DNA of 64,000 bases from CAZJHX01 sp964545715 (GTDB lineage Bacteria > Myxococcota_A > UBA9042 > GCA-2863065): positions 1-64,000 of the forward strand of contig CAZJHX010000048.1 of assembly GCA_964545715.1 (NCBI GenBank), given 5' to 3'. The notes under the pieces were generated by a model that was not told where the DNA came from, made no database searches, and was given only the letters and a program-made list of their open reading frames with translations. The position numbers and the translations under genes were made by a program. Each line of letters begins with the position of its first letter. Position 1 is the first letter of the stretch. Below, one piece after another: positions 10,565 through 19,941 of this stretch.

Positions 10565-11441
10565 GCCCCACGGCCAGCGCTTTGGCCACCCGGTCCGTTA
10601 CCGTATGCCGCTCAATACCGTCCAGCAGGCGCCGCACGTGAACATCGCATGTGCCGCGAGCCGTGTGCCGCGCCAGGATCAGGCGCCCCAGCTGCGCGTA
10701 ACAGGCCGTGACTACCTTGGCCCGCAGCTCCCGTGCAAACGGCGTCGTCAGCGTCGCCAGCCGGCGGATGGCGGGCTCACAGCTCAGCGGCAGCTCCAGC
10801 GCGTCGGCGGCGGCTCGGCGCCTGGCCTCCGCTATCGCGGCGTGTCCCACCTGGCTCAGCGCCACCTCCTTGCACAGCGTGTCGGCCAGCGACCGGGCCG
10901 TGCGCGAGATCTTGCGCGCGAAGTACTTGAGGTCCGCGCAGTCATCCAGATGCGCAGAGCCCCCGCCTGGGTTGTCTCGCAGCGTCACCAACTCGGCGGT
11001 CAGCGCGCGCACTGCCTGACCCGGAACATCGGTGCACTGCGGCCCAATCGCCTGCCCGGGATCGGGGTCCACCACCATCACGCGACACAGCCGCACGACG
11101 TCCCGCCACCGCCCCTCCCGCCGGGCGTCGTCGCGCTCTTCGCTGAGCTTGAGCAGCCGCTGCGTGCGTCGCGCCGGCTCAGTCCGCGCTCGCGCCGCCG
11201 TAGCGCACGTCATAAAGGCCTGGCACCGTGTTGCCATCGAGCACGCCATGAGCATGCGAAAGTCTGCGCGCGTGCGCTGGCAGCGGTCTACAAACGGCGC
11301 CTCGGGCGTCCCAAATCCCGCGTCGCAGTCGCGCAGCTTCTCAAACAGCGTGGTGCAGTTTCCGTCCTCGCCGTAGATGACCTCTTCAGAGGTGCACCCC
11401 ACCGACACCGACACGATCAGCAGCAGCCTCCAGGCGTTCAT
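10497..11441 (-). CDS. Cysteine-containing lipoprotein of unknown function
   Basis: The 314-residue protein starts at ATG 11441 with GGAGG about 10 nt upstream; the longer frame back to 11600 overlaps the preceding gene and lacks this signal. MNAWRLLLIVSVSVGCTSEE is a lipoprotein signal with the acylated Cys in SVGC. The rest is mostly helical and Arg-rich with scattered Cys pairs (CTTLFEKLRDC, CSMATRCQAFMTC), suggesting disulfide-stabilised helices outside the cytoplasm. I do not recognise the family. It begins 2 bp after the beta-helix/SUKH gene and is probably co-transcribed with it. The 3' end overlaps murJ on the opposite strand by 68 bp. Confidence 0.7.
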   Translation of the reverse strand: MNAWRLLLIVSVSVGCTSEEVIYGEDGNCTTLFEKLRDCDAGFGTPEAPFVDRCQRTRADFRMLMACSMATRCQAFMTCATAARARTEPARRTQRLLKLSEERDDARREGRWRDVVRLCRVMVVDPDPGQAIGPQCTDVPGQAVRALTAELVTLRDNPGGGSAHLDDCADLKYFARKISRTARSLADTLCKEVALSQVGHAAIAEARRRAAADALELPLSCEPAIRRLATLTTPFARELRAKVVTACYAQLGRLILARHTARGTCDVHVRRLLDGIERHTVTDRVAKALAVGLRPVCGSVAPEPDRAAPSTRAP

Positions 11442-11443
11442 GG

Positions 11444-13522
11444 TCAAGCGCCTCCGTCCAGGTGGTTGTCCTCCAGCTCCACCGTCAACGGGTACCGGGC
11501 GCAAGTAGGGATCGGATAGCCCGGCATAATCTCGGCCTTCAACGTGGCGTGCGTATCCTCGTCCACGAGATCCGTGTCGCCGTCGTCGTTCGCCCAACAC
11601 CCCGCTTCGAGGCTGCGCACCATGAGCTCAACCCAGTGAGCCAGCGTGGGGGCCGCTACCGCCCGGTCGGGATCGTCGTGCCAGAACTCCACTATCTGCC
11701 CCGCGTAGCCGCCGAACGCGCCGTCCAGATCGATGCAGATCACGTCGCATGGGCCGTTGCGACCGAGAATCGGCAGCCAGCCCGCGCACCACCAATCCTC
11801 CGCCGGGCCAAAGTCGCCTGACGCCGCCAGCGCATCGTTGTCGGCCATCACCGCAAGGGCCTCGTCCAGCGACAGCGGCTCGAACCCGTGCCACAGGCCC
11901 ATGTAGCTGTCCGCGGTCTGTCCGTCGTGCCACTCGAACCACGCCCGGGCCGCGTGCGGCAGCGGGCGGCCGAGGGTCGCCTCACATTTCGCCAGGTCCG
12001 TCGCAGCGATGCCTGGCTTCAGCGCCGCCACGTGCGCAGGGCGCAGCGCTTCGATCGCCGCCTCCAGCCGCCCCAGCAGCTCGCCCAGCTGTTGGTCCGG
12101 GGGCGGCGGCTCCTGTCCGTGGGGCCTGGCGTTCGGTCCCGACCCCTGCGTACCGACGGTGTAGATGCCTGCGCTCGCGTTGCCGTGTCCGCGATTGCGC
12201 CGCGCGGCGCCCGAGGCGTCGGCCAGAAATACGATGCCGTGACCGCCGTTCCCGACGCACAGGTTGTCCTCGACATTCCCCGTCGCCTCGTTGTCCATCA
12301 GGATACCCCTGCCGCCGGAGGCCTCGACCCGACAACCGCCGATTCCAAGCGTGGCGCGCTCCCAGGCGCCCACGCCCGCGTGCCCGTTCTTGTGGACTCG
12401 CACCCCGGCCAACACGCCGGTGGCGTCGTCTCGCAGCGCGATCCCACCCCCTGTATTCCGGAGCACCGCGCCGCCGGTCATCGTCAGCCGCCCGCCGTTT
12501 CGCGCGACGACGCCCACGTCCTTGCTGTCGACGATCTCGGTCGCGGACACCTGCACCTGCGCTTGCTCCGCGGCCTGCATCCCCTGGTAACACCCCATCA
12601 GCGTGCACCCGGTCAACGTCGCGCTGCTTCGGCCGTCGGCGTGCAGACCCACCTGGGCCGAGGCCTCGATGGTCCATCCCAGGCCCTCGAGCGCCGCGTC
12701 GCCACGCACCAGGACCCCGCAGCCGTCGGCGTTCTCCACGCGGCCCCCCTCGAAGCGCGCCCGGGCGGTCGCCATCAACAGGACGCCGCACCCGGCGCCC
12801 GCGTCCACGGTCAGCTCGCGCGCGTCAAGACGAGCCGCGCCAACGACGTAGATTCCAGCCGCCGATGGGGCCTCAATCCGCCCTCCGGCGAAGGACAGCG
12901 TGGCTTCCCCGTCCAGGCAGACCGTCGAGTCGCCGCCGGACATCGTGCACGTTTTCAGCTCGCCGCGGGCTTGCTCGCCCGCGTAGACGCTGTTCTGTGT
13001 GCCGGAGATCCTGCACGTGTCGGCGACCAGCACGGCCGAGCCCGTCACGCCCAGCCCCAGCCGGCCGCCCTCCAGCGCGCAGGTCGAAAGGTCCAGCGCC
13101 GCGTCTCCGGCGGCGCGCACACACGCGTACTGACAGTCGGTGACGGTACAGCTCCTCAACGTCAGCTGCCCCGAGCCGCTCACGCGCGCGCCGGCCCCGC
13201 CCACGCCGTCCGCCTCGGTCGCGCCGCGCAGGGTCAGGTGCTCGCCGTCGAGCGCGCCTTCCAGCCCGATCAGGTCGCCGGCATCGTCGCGCTCCACCAC
13301 CAGCCCGGACAGCGTGAGGTCAGCTCCCGCGGGTACGCTGATGATCGGGTTACTGCGGCCCGCCAGCACCACATCACCGTCGCCGTGGATCGCGCACGTG
13401 CCGTCCGCCCGCAGCGGCTCGTCGAGCTCGTACCGTCCGGCCGTCAGCACGATGCTTGCGCCGTCGGTCAGCAGCGCCGACAGTCGAGGGGTGTCCTGAG
13501 GCCCACAGGTGATCTCCGCCAT
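11444..13522 (-). CDS. Right-handed beta-helix protein fused to a SUKH (SMI1/KNR4) domain
   Basis: The 692-residue protein has no signal peptide. Residues 1 to about 465 form a long series of short repeats with a Gly/Ala/Thr-rich pattern (for example ARVSGSGQLTLRSCTVTDC and GVGAWERATLGIGGCRV), typical of a parallel beta-helix. After a PPPP linker near residue 472, residues about 482-650 match the SMI1/KNR4 (SUKH) pattern: LGRPLPHAARAWFEWHDGQ, then EPLSLDEAL and WLPILGRNGPCDVICIDLDG. SUKH domains are best known from immunity proteins against polymorphic toxins; a role here is not shown. It is the first gene before the lipoprotein at 10.5 kb and is divergent from addB. Confidence 0.78.
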   Translation of the reverse strand: MAEITCGPQDTPRLSALLTDGASIVLTAGRYELDEPLRADGTCAIHGDGDVVLAGRSNPIISVPAGADLTLSGLVVERDDAGDLIGLEGALDGEHLTLRGATEADGVGGAGARVSGSGQLTLRSCTVTDCQYACVRAAGDAALDLSTCALEGGRLGLGVTGSAVLVADTCRISGTQNSVYAGEQARGELKTCTMSGGDSTVCLDGEATLSFAGGRIEAPSAAGIYVVGAARLDARELTVDAGAGCGVLLMATARARFEGGRVENADGCGVLVRGDAALEGLGWTIEASAQVGLHADGRSSATLTGCTLMGCYQGMQAAEQAQVQVSATEIVDSKDVGVVARNGGRLTMTGGAVLRNTGGGIALRDDATGVLAGVRVHKNGHAGVGAWERATLGIGGCRVEASGGRGILMDNEATGNVEDNLCVGNGGHGIVFLADASGAARRNRGHGNASAGIYTVGTQGSGPNARPHGQEPPPPDQQLGELLGRLEAAIEALRPAHVAALKPGIAATDLAKCEATLGRPLPHAARAWFEWHDGQTADSYMGLWHGFEPLSLDEALAVMADNDALAASGDFGPAEDWWCAGWLPILGRNGPCDVICIDLDGAFGGYAGQIVEFWHDDPDRAVAAPTLAHWVELMVRSLEAGCWANDDGDTDLVDEDTHATLKAEIMPGYPIPTCARYPLTVELEDNHLDGGA

Positions 13523-13594
13523 CCTCAGAATTGTAGCGACCCTGGATCATCGGTCGCAAACCCGGGCGCGAAGTGGTAGCAAGATCGCGACCGC

Positions 13595-16500
13595 ATGTCC
13601 CGAACCACCGCCGTTCTTGCCCACAGCTTTCGGGCGCTTTTTGACCAGCTGGTCAGCGACCTGCGCGGGCTGAAGCAGGCCTCGCCGCTGTCGCGTGTCA
13701 CCATCGTCGTGCCTGGCAGCGCGCTGCTGCGTTGGGTGCGGCGCGAGCTGGGCGGTGAGCCGCTGCTGGGGGTGCAGGTCACCACGCTGAACGGCATCGC
13801 CAACCGGGTGCTCGGGCCCGACGCGCTGCAGACCGACGAGGTCGTGTCGGGCGAGGTGCATCGGCTGCTGCTGACCCAGCTTCAGACGCCGCCATGGCTG
13901 GCTGCTGTGGACCGGCCCGAGCCGCTGATTCACGCCGTGTTTCGCGATCTGTACGACGCCGGGCTCGGTGGTCGGCACATCGAGGCCGCTTCGGAGCTGT
14001 TGGCAGACGACCCCTGGTGGGAGCGCGGGCAGCAGCTGCTGGCTCACTATGGCGAGTGGCGCGCCGCGGCCGTGGACGCCGGACTGGTCGACCGCACGGC
14101 TCGCGTTCGCGAGGCGGTCGAGCGGCTGCGGGACGGGGCCGGCTGCGGCGCAGATCACCTGCTGTGGTACGGGATCTACGACCTGACCGGCGTGATGGCC
14201 GACCTCGTTCGTGTGCTGTGCAGAACCACACCCGGGCGCTTCTATTTTCCGGCGTTTGCGCGCGGGGCGGAGCTGCCGCCGGTGCCGGAGACCCCCGACC
14301 AGTACCTGCAGGAGGTCTTTGATACCGCCCTGGCGCCCGTGGTCGCTGAGCGCACCGAGCTGAGCGCAGCGGCGGATGACCCGGTGATCGAGGTGTTTCA
14401 CGCCAGCGGGGAGGAGGGCGAGCTGACCACCGTGGCTCGCCGCATCGCGCGCTGGGCGGCGGACTTTGACGGCGATCCGCCCTGGCATACCGTGGCGGTG
14501 GTCGCGCGCGACCTCACTCCCTACATCGGGGTGGCTCGGCGCGTCTTTCAGCGCTTTCGGGTGCCGGTGCGCGCGTCCCGCCAGCCTCCGGCCCGGACGC
14601 ACGGCCGGATCCGTGGGCTGTTGGCCATCTGCGACATCGCGCGGGATGGGCTTCGTCGCGACCGGTTCATGGACGCCATCCGCTTTGGCGGGCTCGAGGC
14701 GCGTGCGGTTTATGGGGTGGCCCGCGGACCGCTGGATGCGGCGTTGCGGCAGTTCGGCGTCGTGGGCCACGACGACTGGGCGGCGCTGTTGGAGCACCTG
14801 GAGGCTGGGCGCGCGCTGGTGGTCCCCGCTCGCATCCCTGCGGATCCCTCCAGCGACTCGCGGTCGCGTCGTCCGGGCCTCGCGGACGCGGTCACGGACG
14901 CCCTCTCCGCGCACGTGCGCGCTGTGCTGGCGGCGCTGGACGGCTGGCCGGCTGTGGCGCCCGTTGCTGCACATCTAGAGCGCTGGCGTGCGCTCGTTCA
15001 GGCGGTGCTCACGCGCGACGACGATGTTGCGGACGGGGTCGCCGCCGACCTGGAGCCGACTCCCGGCCAGGTTCACAAGGGGGCGGTGCTCGCCTGCTTG
15101 GAGCGCTTGATCGAGGGTGCTCAGCTGGAGTCGGCGGGGTCGGACGGTGTGGCGCTGCTGGACGTGATGAGCGCGCGCGGCATGGTGTTCGATCACGTCT
15201 ATCTGGTCGGGTTGAACCGGCGACGGTGGCCTCGCGCCATCCGGGAGGATCCGCTGCTTCCGGACCGCGTGCGGCGGCGGCTGCGCTCCGATCTGGGGCT
15301 CGATTCCCTGCCGGTCAAAGAGCGCGGTCACGCCGAAGAGGCGCTGCTGTTCTCCCACGCGTCGGGGTCGGCTCAAAAGACGCTGACGCTGTCGTACCAG
15401 CGCTCGGACGCGGACGGCAAAGCGCTGGTGCACAGCCCGTTCCTGGACGGCGTCCTGGCCCTGTGCGGTGATCGGATCGAGGCGGTGCCGCGGCGCCGAT
15501 ACGACGTGCTTGCGCCACTGGTGGCCGCCGGTCATGGCGCTGCGCTGACCACGGCGGATCTGGGTTGGTGGTTGGCGGTGCGCGAGCAACGCGGCATGGC
15601 CATCGAGATCGCTCGGCTGACCGCGGATCCGGTGCGCCGGATGCTGTTTCACGCGGGCATCGCGGCCATGGAGCTGCGCGACGACGTCAGCGGCCCCATC
15701 AACGCGGCGGACGGCCTGATCGGGCGGCCGTTTCGCGAGACTGAGCGCCGCCCGCTGGCGCCCACGCGCGTCGAGGGGTTGCTGCGGTGTCCCTGGCAGG
15801 CCTTTGTGACGCAGATTCTGGGCGTAAAGCCGGTCGAGCAGGCCGGCGAGCTGCCCGGCATTGACCCGCTGCGACGCGGCATCGTGGTGCACGCGGTTCA
15901 CGAGCGACTGGTCAAGTGGCTGGACGGCGCGGAGCCGGATGACGAGCTTCTGTGGGAGGACGCCCGTGAGCTGGCGCACCGCTGGGCGTCGGCGGAGCTG
16001 GATGAGACGCTGGCGGACGAGCCGACCATCGCGCCGTTGGTGCGCGCCATGCTGGGGCCCGGCCTGTCGGACCGGATCGACGCGCTGGTCGACTGTCTGG
16101 AGAACGCGGTCAGCGTCGGGCGCATCCCCGCGGAGGCCGAGGCCCGCCTGAGCGGGACGGTGACGCTGGACGACGGACGCACCGTGCAGCTCTCGGCGCG
16201 CGCCGATCGCATCGACACGCGTGGGGGGCGTCGCGAGATCGCCGACATCAAGACCGGCAAGCCGCCGGCGGACGTGGCGACAATGCTGGACCAGATGGGG
16301 CGCGGTCGGCGGCTTCAGGCCCCGTTCTATCACTGGGTGGGCGCCGCTTCGGACGACGCGGAGCCGGTCGCCTGGGCCGGCTACGAGCACGTGCTCGACG
16401 GTCCGGACCATCGCCGAATCGGTCTCGACCGGCCGACCTTTGCCATGCACGAGCCGGCGCTGCGACGCGTGCTGAACGTGGGTGTGGACCTGCTCGAGGC

Positions 16501-16702
16501 GGGGACCTTTCCGCTGCGCCGCGGACGGCACTGTGACTTCTGTGACGTGACGGCGACGTGTGCGCGACATCATCGCCCGGCGACCTGGCGGCTGGAGCAG
16601 CTTGACGACGCCGATTCCGACGGGCTGCCCGATGACGAGGCGGCAGTGACCCGGTATCGGCGCATGGCGCAGCGCGGGCTGATCGGGGGCAAGAAGTCGT
16701 GA
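13595..16702 (+). CDS. AddB-like PD-(D/E)XK exonuclease subunit with Fe-S cluster motif
   Basis: The 1035-residue protein resembles the AddB/Rexo subunit of helicase-nucleases that process double-strand breaks. The N-terminus has a degenerate helicase-like fold (VVPGSALLRW). The C-terminal third is a RecB-family nuclease with the DIKTG motif (D884, K886) and a downstream Gln in LQAPFYHW. Four cysteines, C732 in RCPWQAF and C980/C983/C989 in CDFCDVTATC, match the arrangement that holds a 4Fe-4S cluster in AddB and Cas4-like nucleases. The partner AddA-like gene overlaps by 4 bp (GTGA). No ribosome-binding site is evident at ATG 13595. Recombination or DNA repair is the likely role. Confidence 0.87.
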   Translation: MSRTTAVLAHSFRALFDQLVSDLRGLKQASPLSRVTIVVPGSALLRWVRRELGGEPLLGVQVTTLNGIANRVLGPDALQTDEVVSGEVHRLLLTQLQTPPWLAAVDRPEPLIHAVFRDLYDAGLGGRHIEAASELLADDPWWERGQQLLAHYGEWRAAAVDAGLVDRTARVREAVERLRDGAGCGADHLLWYGIYDLTGVMADLVRVLCRTTPGRFYFPAFARGAELPPVPETPDQYLQEVFDTALAPVVAERTELSAAADDPVIEVFHASGEEGELTTVARRIARWAADFDGDPPWHTVAVVARDLTPYIGVARRVFQRFRVPVRASRQPPARTHGRIRGLLAICDIARDGLRRDRFMDAIRFGGLEARAVYGVARGPLDAALRQFGVVGHDDWAALLEHLEAGRALVVPARIPADPSSDSRSRRPGLADAVTDALSAHVRAVLAALDGWPAVAPVAAHLERWRALVQAVLTRDDDVADGVAADLEPTPGQVHKGAVLACLERLIEGAQLESAGSDGVALLDVMSARGMVFDHVYLVGLNRRRWPRAIREDPLLPDRVRRRLRSDLGLDSLPVKERGHAEEALLFSHASGSAQKTLTLSYQRSDADGKALVHSPFLDGVLALCGDRIEAVPRRRYDVLAPLVAAGHGAALTTADLGWWLAVREQRGMAIEIARLTADPVRRMLFHAGIAAMELRDDVSGPINAADGLIGRPFRETERRPLAPTRVEGLLRCPWQAFVTQILGVKPVEQAGELPGIDPLRRGIVVHAVHERLVKWLDGAEPDDELLWEDARELAHRWASAELDETLADEPTIAPLVRAMLGPGLSDRIDALVDCLENAVSVGRIPAEAEARLSGTVTLDDGRTVQLSARADRIDTRGGRREIADIKTGKPPADVATMLDQMGRGRRLQAPFYHWVGAASDDAEPVAWAGYEHVLDGPDHRRIGLDRPTFAMHEPALRRVLNVGVDLLEAGTFPLRRGRHCDFCDVTATCARHHRPATWRLEQLDDADSDGLPDDEAAVTRYRRMAQRGLIGGKKS

Positions 16703-19700
16703 TCGTGCCTGACCAGGCGGCGCGCACACGGGCGTGGCAGTGCTTCGACCGCAGCCTGGATGTGGCTGCAGGCGCCGGCACCGGCAAGACGCGGGTGTTG
16801 GTGGACCGATATCTGGCGTGGGTGCTGGGAGAGGCGTGGAAGGTGCTGCCGGAGCCGACGCCGTCAGGTGTCGTGGCCAGCATCCTGGCGATCACCTTCA
16901 CCGAAAAAGCAGCCGGCGAGATGCAGGAGCGCATCGCGCGGTCGCTGCGCGTGATCTTGAGCGAGCCCGTGGCGGGGCTCAGCGACCAGGAGTCGGGGTA
17001 CGTCACCGGGCTGGCGCACGAGATGGCGCAGTGGTTTGGTATCGGCGACGACGTCTTGCAGCAGCGGGCGCGGGCGATGCTGGCGCAGTCGCATCGGATG
17101 GAGGTGTCGACCATTCACGCATTTGCGGCGCGTGTCCTGCGCACATGGCCGCTCGAGGCGGGCGTGCACCCCGAGTTCACGGTGGACGTGGAGGGGGAGC
17201 TGAGACGCAAAGCGCTCCATCGGGCGTTTGTCGACGCCACCCACGCGGGGCTGCTGGGTCCGGACGGCGCGCGGTGGGCGGCGCTGCTGGCTGCGATGGG
17301 CGAGGACGTGCTGGTCGGTCTGCTGCTGGCGCTGCTGGACTCTGAGTTTGACGGTCGCCTGAATCCGGCGCCCAACTTCAAGGCGCTGGCCGGCGTGTGT
17401 GTGAGCCTGGAGGCGGTGCTGGCCCGCGTGGAAGCGCGCGTGCGGGGCAACTCCCTGGCCAAGCATCAGCGCGTGCGTCGCGGTCTGAGTGTCGCGGGCG
17501 AGGCCCTGGGGCGACCCGGTCTCGCGGCAGACCCGGATGCTCACTTGAGCGCTGATGAGCGCACGATTCTCAGTGGTCTGGTCGCTGACCTGAAGAAGTT
17601 CCCGTCACCGTCCGTTGCGCGGCTGCTGGGCGATCAGGCGGCTTTTGGCGCGGCGGTCGAGACGGTGCGGACCAGCGTGGCGGAGCTGCTGGCGGCGGCG
17701 CCCGGCCTGTTCGGCGAGGCGCTGGCGTTGTACGGACCCGCGCTGGCGGAGGTCCGGCGCAAGGTGCTGGCCGAGGGGCTGCTGTCCTTCGATGATCTGC
17801 TGCGTCTCACCGACCGGCTGCTGGCGTCCAGAGTGGAGGTGGCGGCGGCGTTGGCGTCGCGTTACGGCCAGCTGCTGGTCGACGAATTCCAGGACACCAA
17901 TGCCGGACAGTGCCGCATTCTATCGGCCATCGCCAACGCCGAGGACACGCGGGCGCGGTTGTTCGTGGTGGGCGACCCCAAGCAGAGCATCTACGCGTTC
18001 AGGCAGGCGGATCTGGCGGCGTACGAGAGCTTTGTGGGCGGGCTGGACGAGCGCTGCGTCTTGACCGCCAGCTTCCGGTCGCAGGGGACGCTGGTCGACG
18101 TGCTGAACCGCGGGTTTGACCGTCTCTTTGTGGCAGAGCCGGGGTTACAGCCGGCGCCTCAGCCGTTGGAGGCGACGCGTGCGCCGGTGACCGATGAGCC
18201 GGCCGTGCGGGTGCTGGACGCGGGCGCCCAGGCCGGCGGGAAGCGCAAGGCGGACGAGGCGCGCGAGGTGGAGGCGCACACCATCAAGCGGGCCATCCTG
18301 GCGCGCGACGCCCTGGGCGGGGTTGAGTCCGGTCGCCGGTGGTCCCGCTTTGCGGTGCTGAGCCGGGTGCAAAGCGAGGCCGCGACCATCGTGCAGGTGC
18401 TGGAGGAGGCCGGCATCCCGTGCGTGGTGACCGGCGATAAGGAGTTCTATCGGCGGCAGGAGGTGCTGGACGCCACGAACCTGCTGCGCGTGATGCTGGA
18501 CCCCGCGGACGGCGAGGCGTGGGTCGGCCTGCTGCGCTGCCCGATCGGCGGCGTGCCGGATGCGGTCCTGGTGGACCTGGCAACGGCGGGTTTTTTTGCC
18601 GGCGTCGACCCGATCGCCGCGCTGGGGCAGGCCGAACAGGACGCGGTGGCGGCACATGCTCGCCACATTCGGCGGGTCGCGGTACTGGCGCGCACGATCG
18701 ATGAGCTGCGCACCCAGCTGTTCGACGGACCGATCGATCTGTGGCTGGAGACGCTGATGACGCGGCTGCCGATCCCGGAGCTGCACGCCACCGAGTATCT
18801 GGGCGAGCGCAAGTCGGCCAACCTGCTGCGACTGCTGAGGGGCTTCTGTGACGCGGCTGTCGAGGGCTCGGTGCCGCTGTTCGAGTGGCTCTCGGTTGCG
18901 GCCTCGAAGCTGGTCGGCAGCCGCGACGAGTCGGAGAGCGCCCTGGCGGACGAGACGACCGACGCCGTGCGCATCATGTCGATTCATGCGTCCAAGGGGC
19001 TGCAGTTCGACCACGTCTTCGTGCCGCGGTTGGATTGGCGAAAGAGCGGTGGCGACCGCGATCGGATCAGCGCCACACTCACGGCGGCCGGCTGGGTGCT
19101 GCACGCCGGCGGCAAGACGACCTGGGGCGCTCAGGCGCTGGCCGCGGCCGAGGCGCGCGTGGACGGCGCGGAGTGTCTGCGGCTTCTGTACGTGGCGTGC
19201 ACGCGCGCTAGGGAGACCTTGACGCTGCTCGGCCGGCGGACCAGCGCGCCCATGGCCCGCATGGTGGCGGATGGCTTCAGCGCGCTATCGGAGACCCACG
19301 CGCATGTGGAGACCGACTGGGCTGAGACCCTATACGCGCAGAGTCTGCATGCGCTGCCTCAGCGGGCGGTGCCTCAGGCCCAGGTGGGCTTGCTGTCGTC
19401 CGCTCGGGCGCACTGGCGTCGCGCGGAGTCGCGCTGGGAGCGGGCTAACGACCGGGCCGCTGCGCCGCCATCGGCGCCGGCTGGTGAGGCCGAGCCCGAC
19501 GGGGTGGGCGCGGCGCCGGCCGTCGATCCAGCGCAGCTTGGCAGCGAAGTGCACGCCCTGCTGGAGCTGTGGGCGCTGTCAGGCTGGGCCGTCCCTGAGA
19601 CTGTCGCCGCGACACCCGAGGCCCGCGAGTTGGTGGCCCACTTTCTGGCGTCGCCGCTGGCCAACCGCGTTCGTACTGCTGCGGCCGTCCATCCCGAGCT

Positions 19701-19941
19701 GCCGTTTGTCAGCGACGGGCGCGCCGGCGTGATCGACCTGCTGCTGCAGACCGGAGAGGAGTGGGTGGTCGTCGACTACAAGACCAATCAGGTCAACAGC
19801 TTTGGCCACGCCCGTCACGTCGCGCAGCGGTACGCCGGGCAGGCGGATGCCTATGTTCGTGCGGTGAAGGCCGCCCTGGGCACGGATCGCGTGCGCTTCG
19901 AGGCCTGGTTTCTGCGCGGACCGTGGGCCGTGCCGCTCTGA
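16699..19941 (+). CDS. AddA-like UvrD-family helicase-nuclease
   Basis: The 1080-residue protein starts at a GTG overlapping the addB-like stop by 4 bp. Helicase motif I is AGAGTGKT (residues 24-31), motif II is LLVDEFQDT with D395/E396, followed by VGDPKQSIYAFRQAD (motif III) and TASFRSQ (motif IV). Motifs V/VI appear as MSIHASKGLQFDHVF and RLLYVACTRARETL. The C-terminus has a RecB-type nuclease core, GVIDLLL and VVVDYKTNQ (D1026, K1028). With the AddB-like subunit it should form a dual-nuclease ATP-dependent enzyme that resects DNA ends for recombination. All key helicase and nuclease residues I can check are present. Confidence 0.9.
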   Translation: MIVPDQAARTRAWQCFDRSLDVAAGAGTGKTRVLVDRYLAWVLGEAWKVLPEPTPSGVVASILAITFTEKAAGEMQERIARSLRVILSEPVAGLSDQESGYVTGLAHEMAQWFGIGDDVLQQRARAMLAQSHRMEVSTIHAFAARVLRTWPLEAGVHPEFTVDVEGELRRKALHRAFVDATHAGLLGPDGARWAALLAAMGEDVLVGLLLALLDSEFDGRLNPAPNFKALAGVCVSLEAVLARVEARVRGNSLAKHQRVRRGLSVAGEALGRPGLAADPDAHLSADERTILSGLVADLKKFPSPSVARLLGDQAAFGAAVETVRTSVAELLAAAPGLFGEALALYGPALAEVRRKVLAEGLLSFDDLLRLTDRLLASRVEVAAALASRYGQLLVDEFQDTNAGQCRILSAIANAEDTRARLFVVGDPKQSIYAFRQADLAAYESFVGGLDERCVLTASFRSQGTLVDVLNRGFDRLFVAEPGLQPAPQPLEATRAPVTDEPAVRVLDAGAQAGGKRKADEAREVEAHTIKRAILARDALGGVESGRRWSRFAVLSRVQSEAATIVQVLEEAGIPCVVTGDKEFYRRQEVLDATNLLRVMLDPADGEAWVGLLRCPIGGVPDAVLVDLATAGFFAGVDPIAALGQAEQDAVAAHARHIRRVAVLARTIDELRTQLFDGPIDLWLETLMTRLPIPELHATEYLGERKSANLLRLLRGFCDAAVEGSVPLFEWLSVAASKLVGSRDESESALADETTDAVRIMSIHASKGLQFDHVFVPRLDWRKSGGDRDRISATLTAAGWVLHAGGKTTWGAQALAAAEARVDGAECLRLLYVACTRARETLTLLGRRTSAPMARMVADGFSALSETHAHVETDWAETLYAQSLHALPQRAVPQAQVGLLSSARAHWRRAESRWERANDRAAAPPSAPAGEAEPDGVGAAPAVDPAQLGSEVHALLELWALSGWAVPETVAATPEARELVAHFLASPLANRVRTAAAVHPELPFVSDGRAGVIDLLLQTGEEWVVVDYKTNQVNSFGHARHVAQRYAGQADAYVRAVKAALGTDRVRFEAWFLRGPWAVPL

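Noticed and set aside
13547..14974. 475-residue minus-strand frame inside the AddB-like gene
   Set aside because: Its composition is low in hydrophobic residues and rich in Arg/Gln/His, and AddB residues on the plus strand are conserved. Not a gene.
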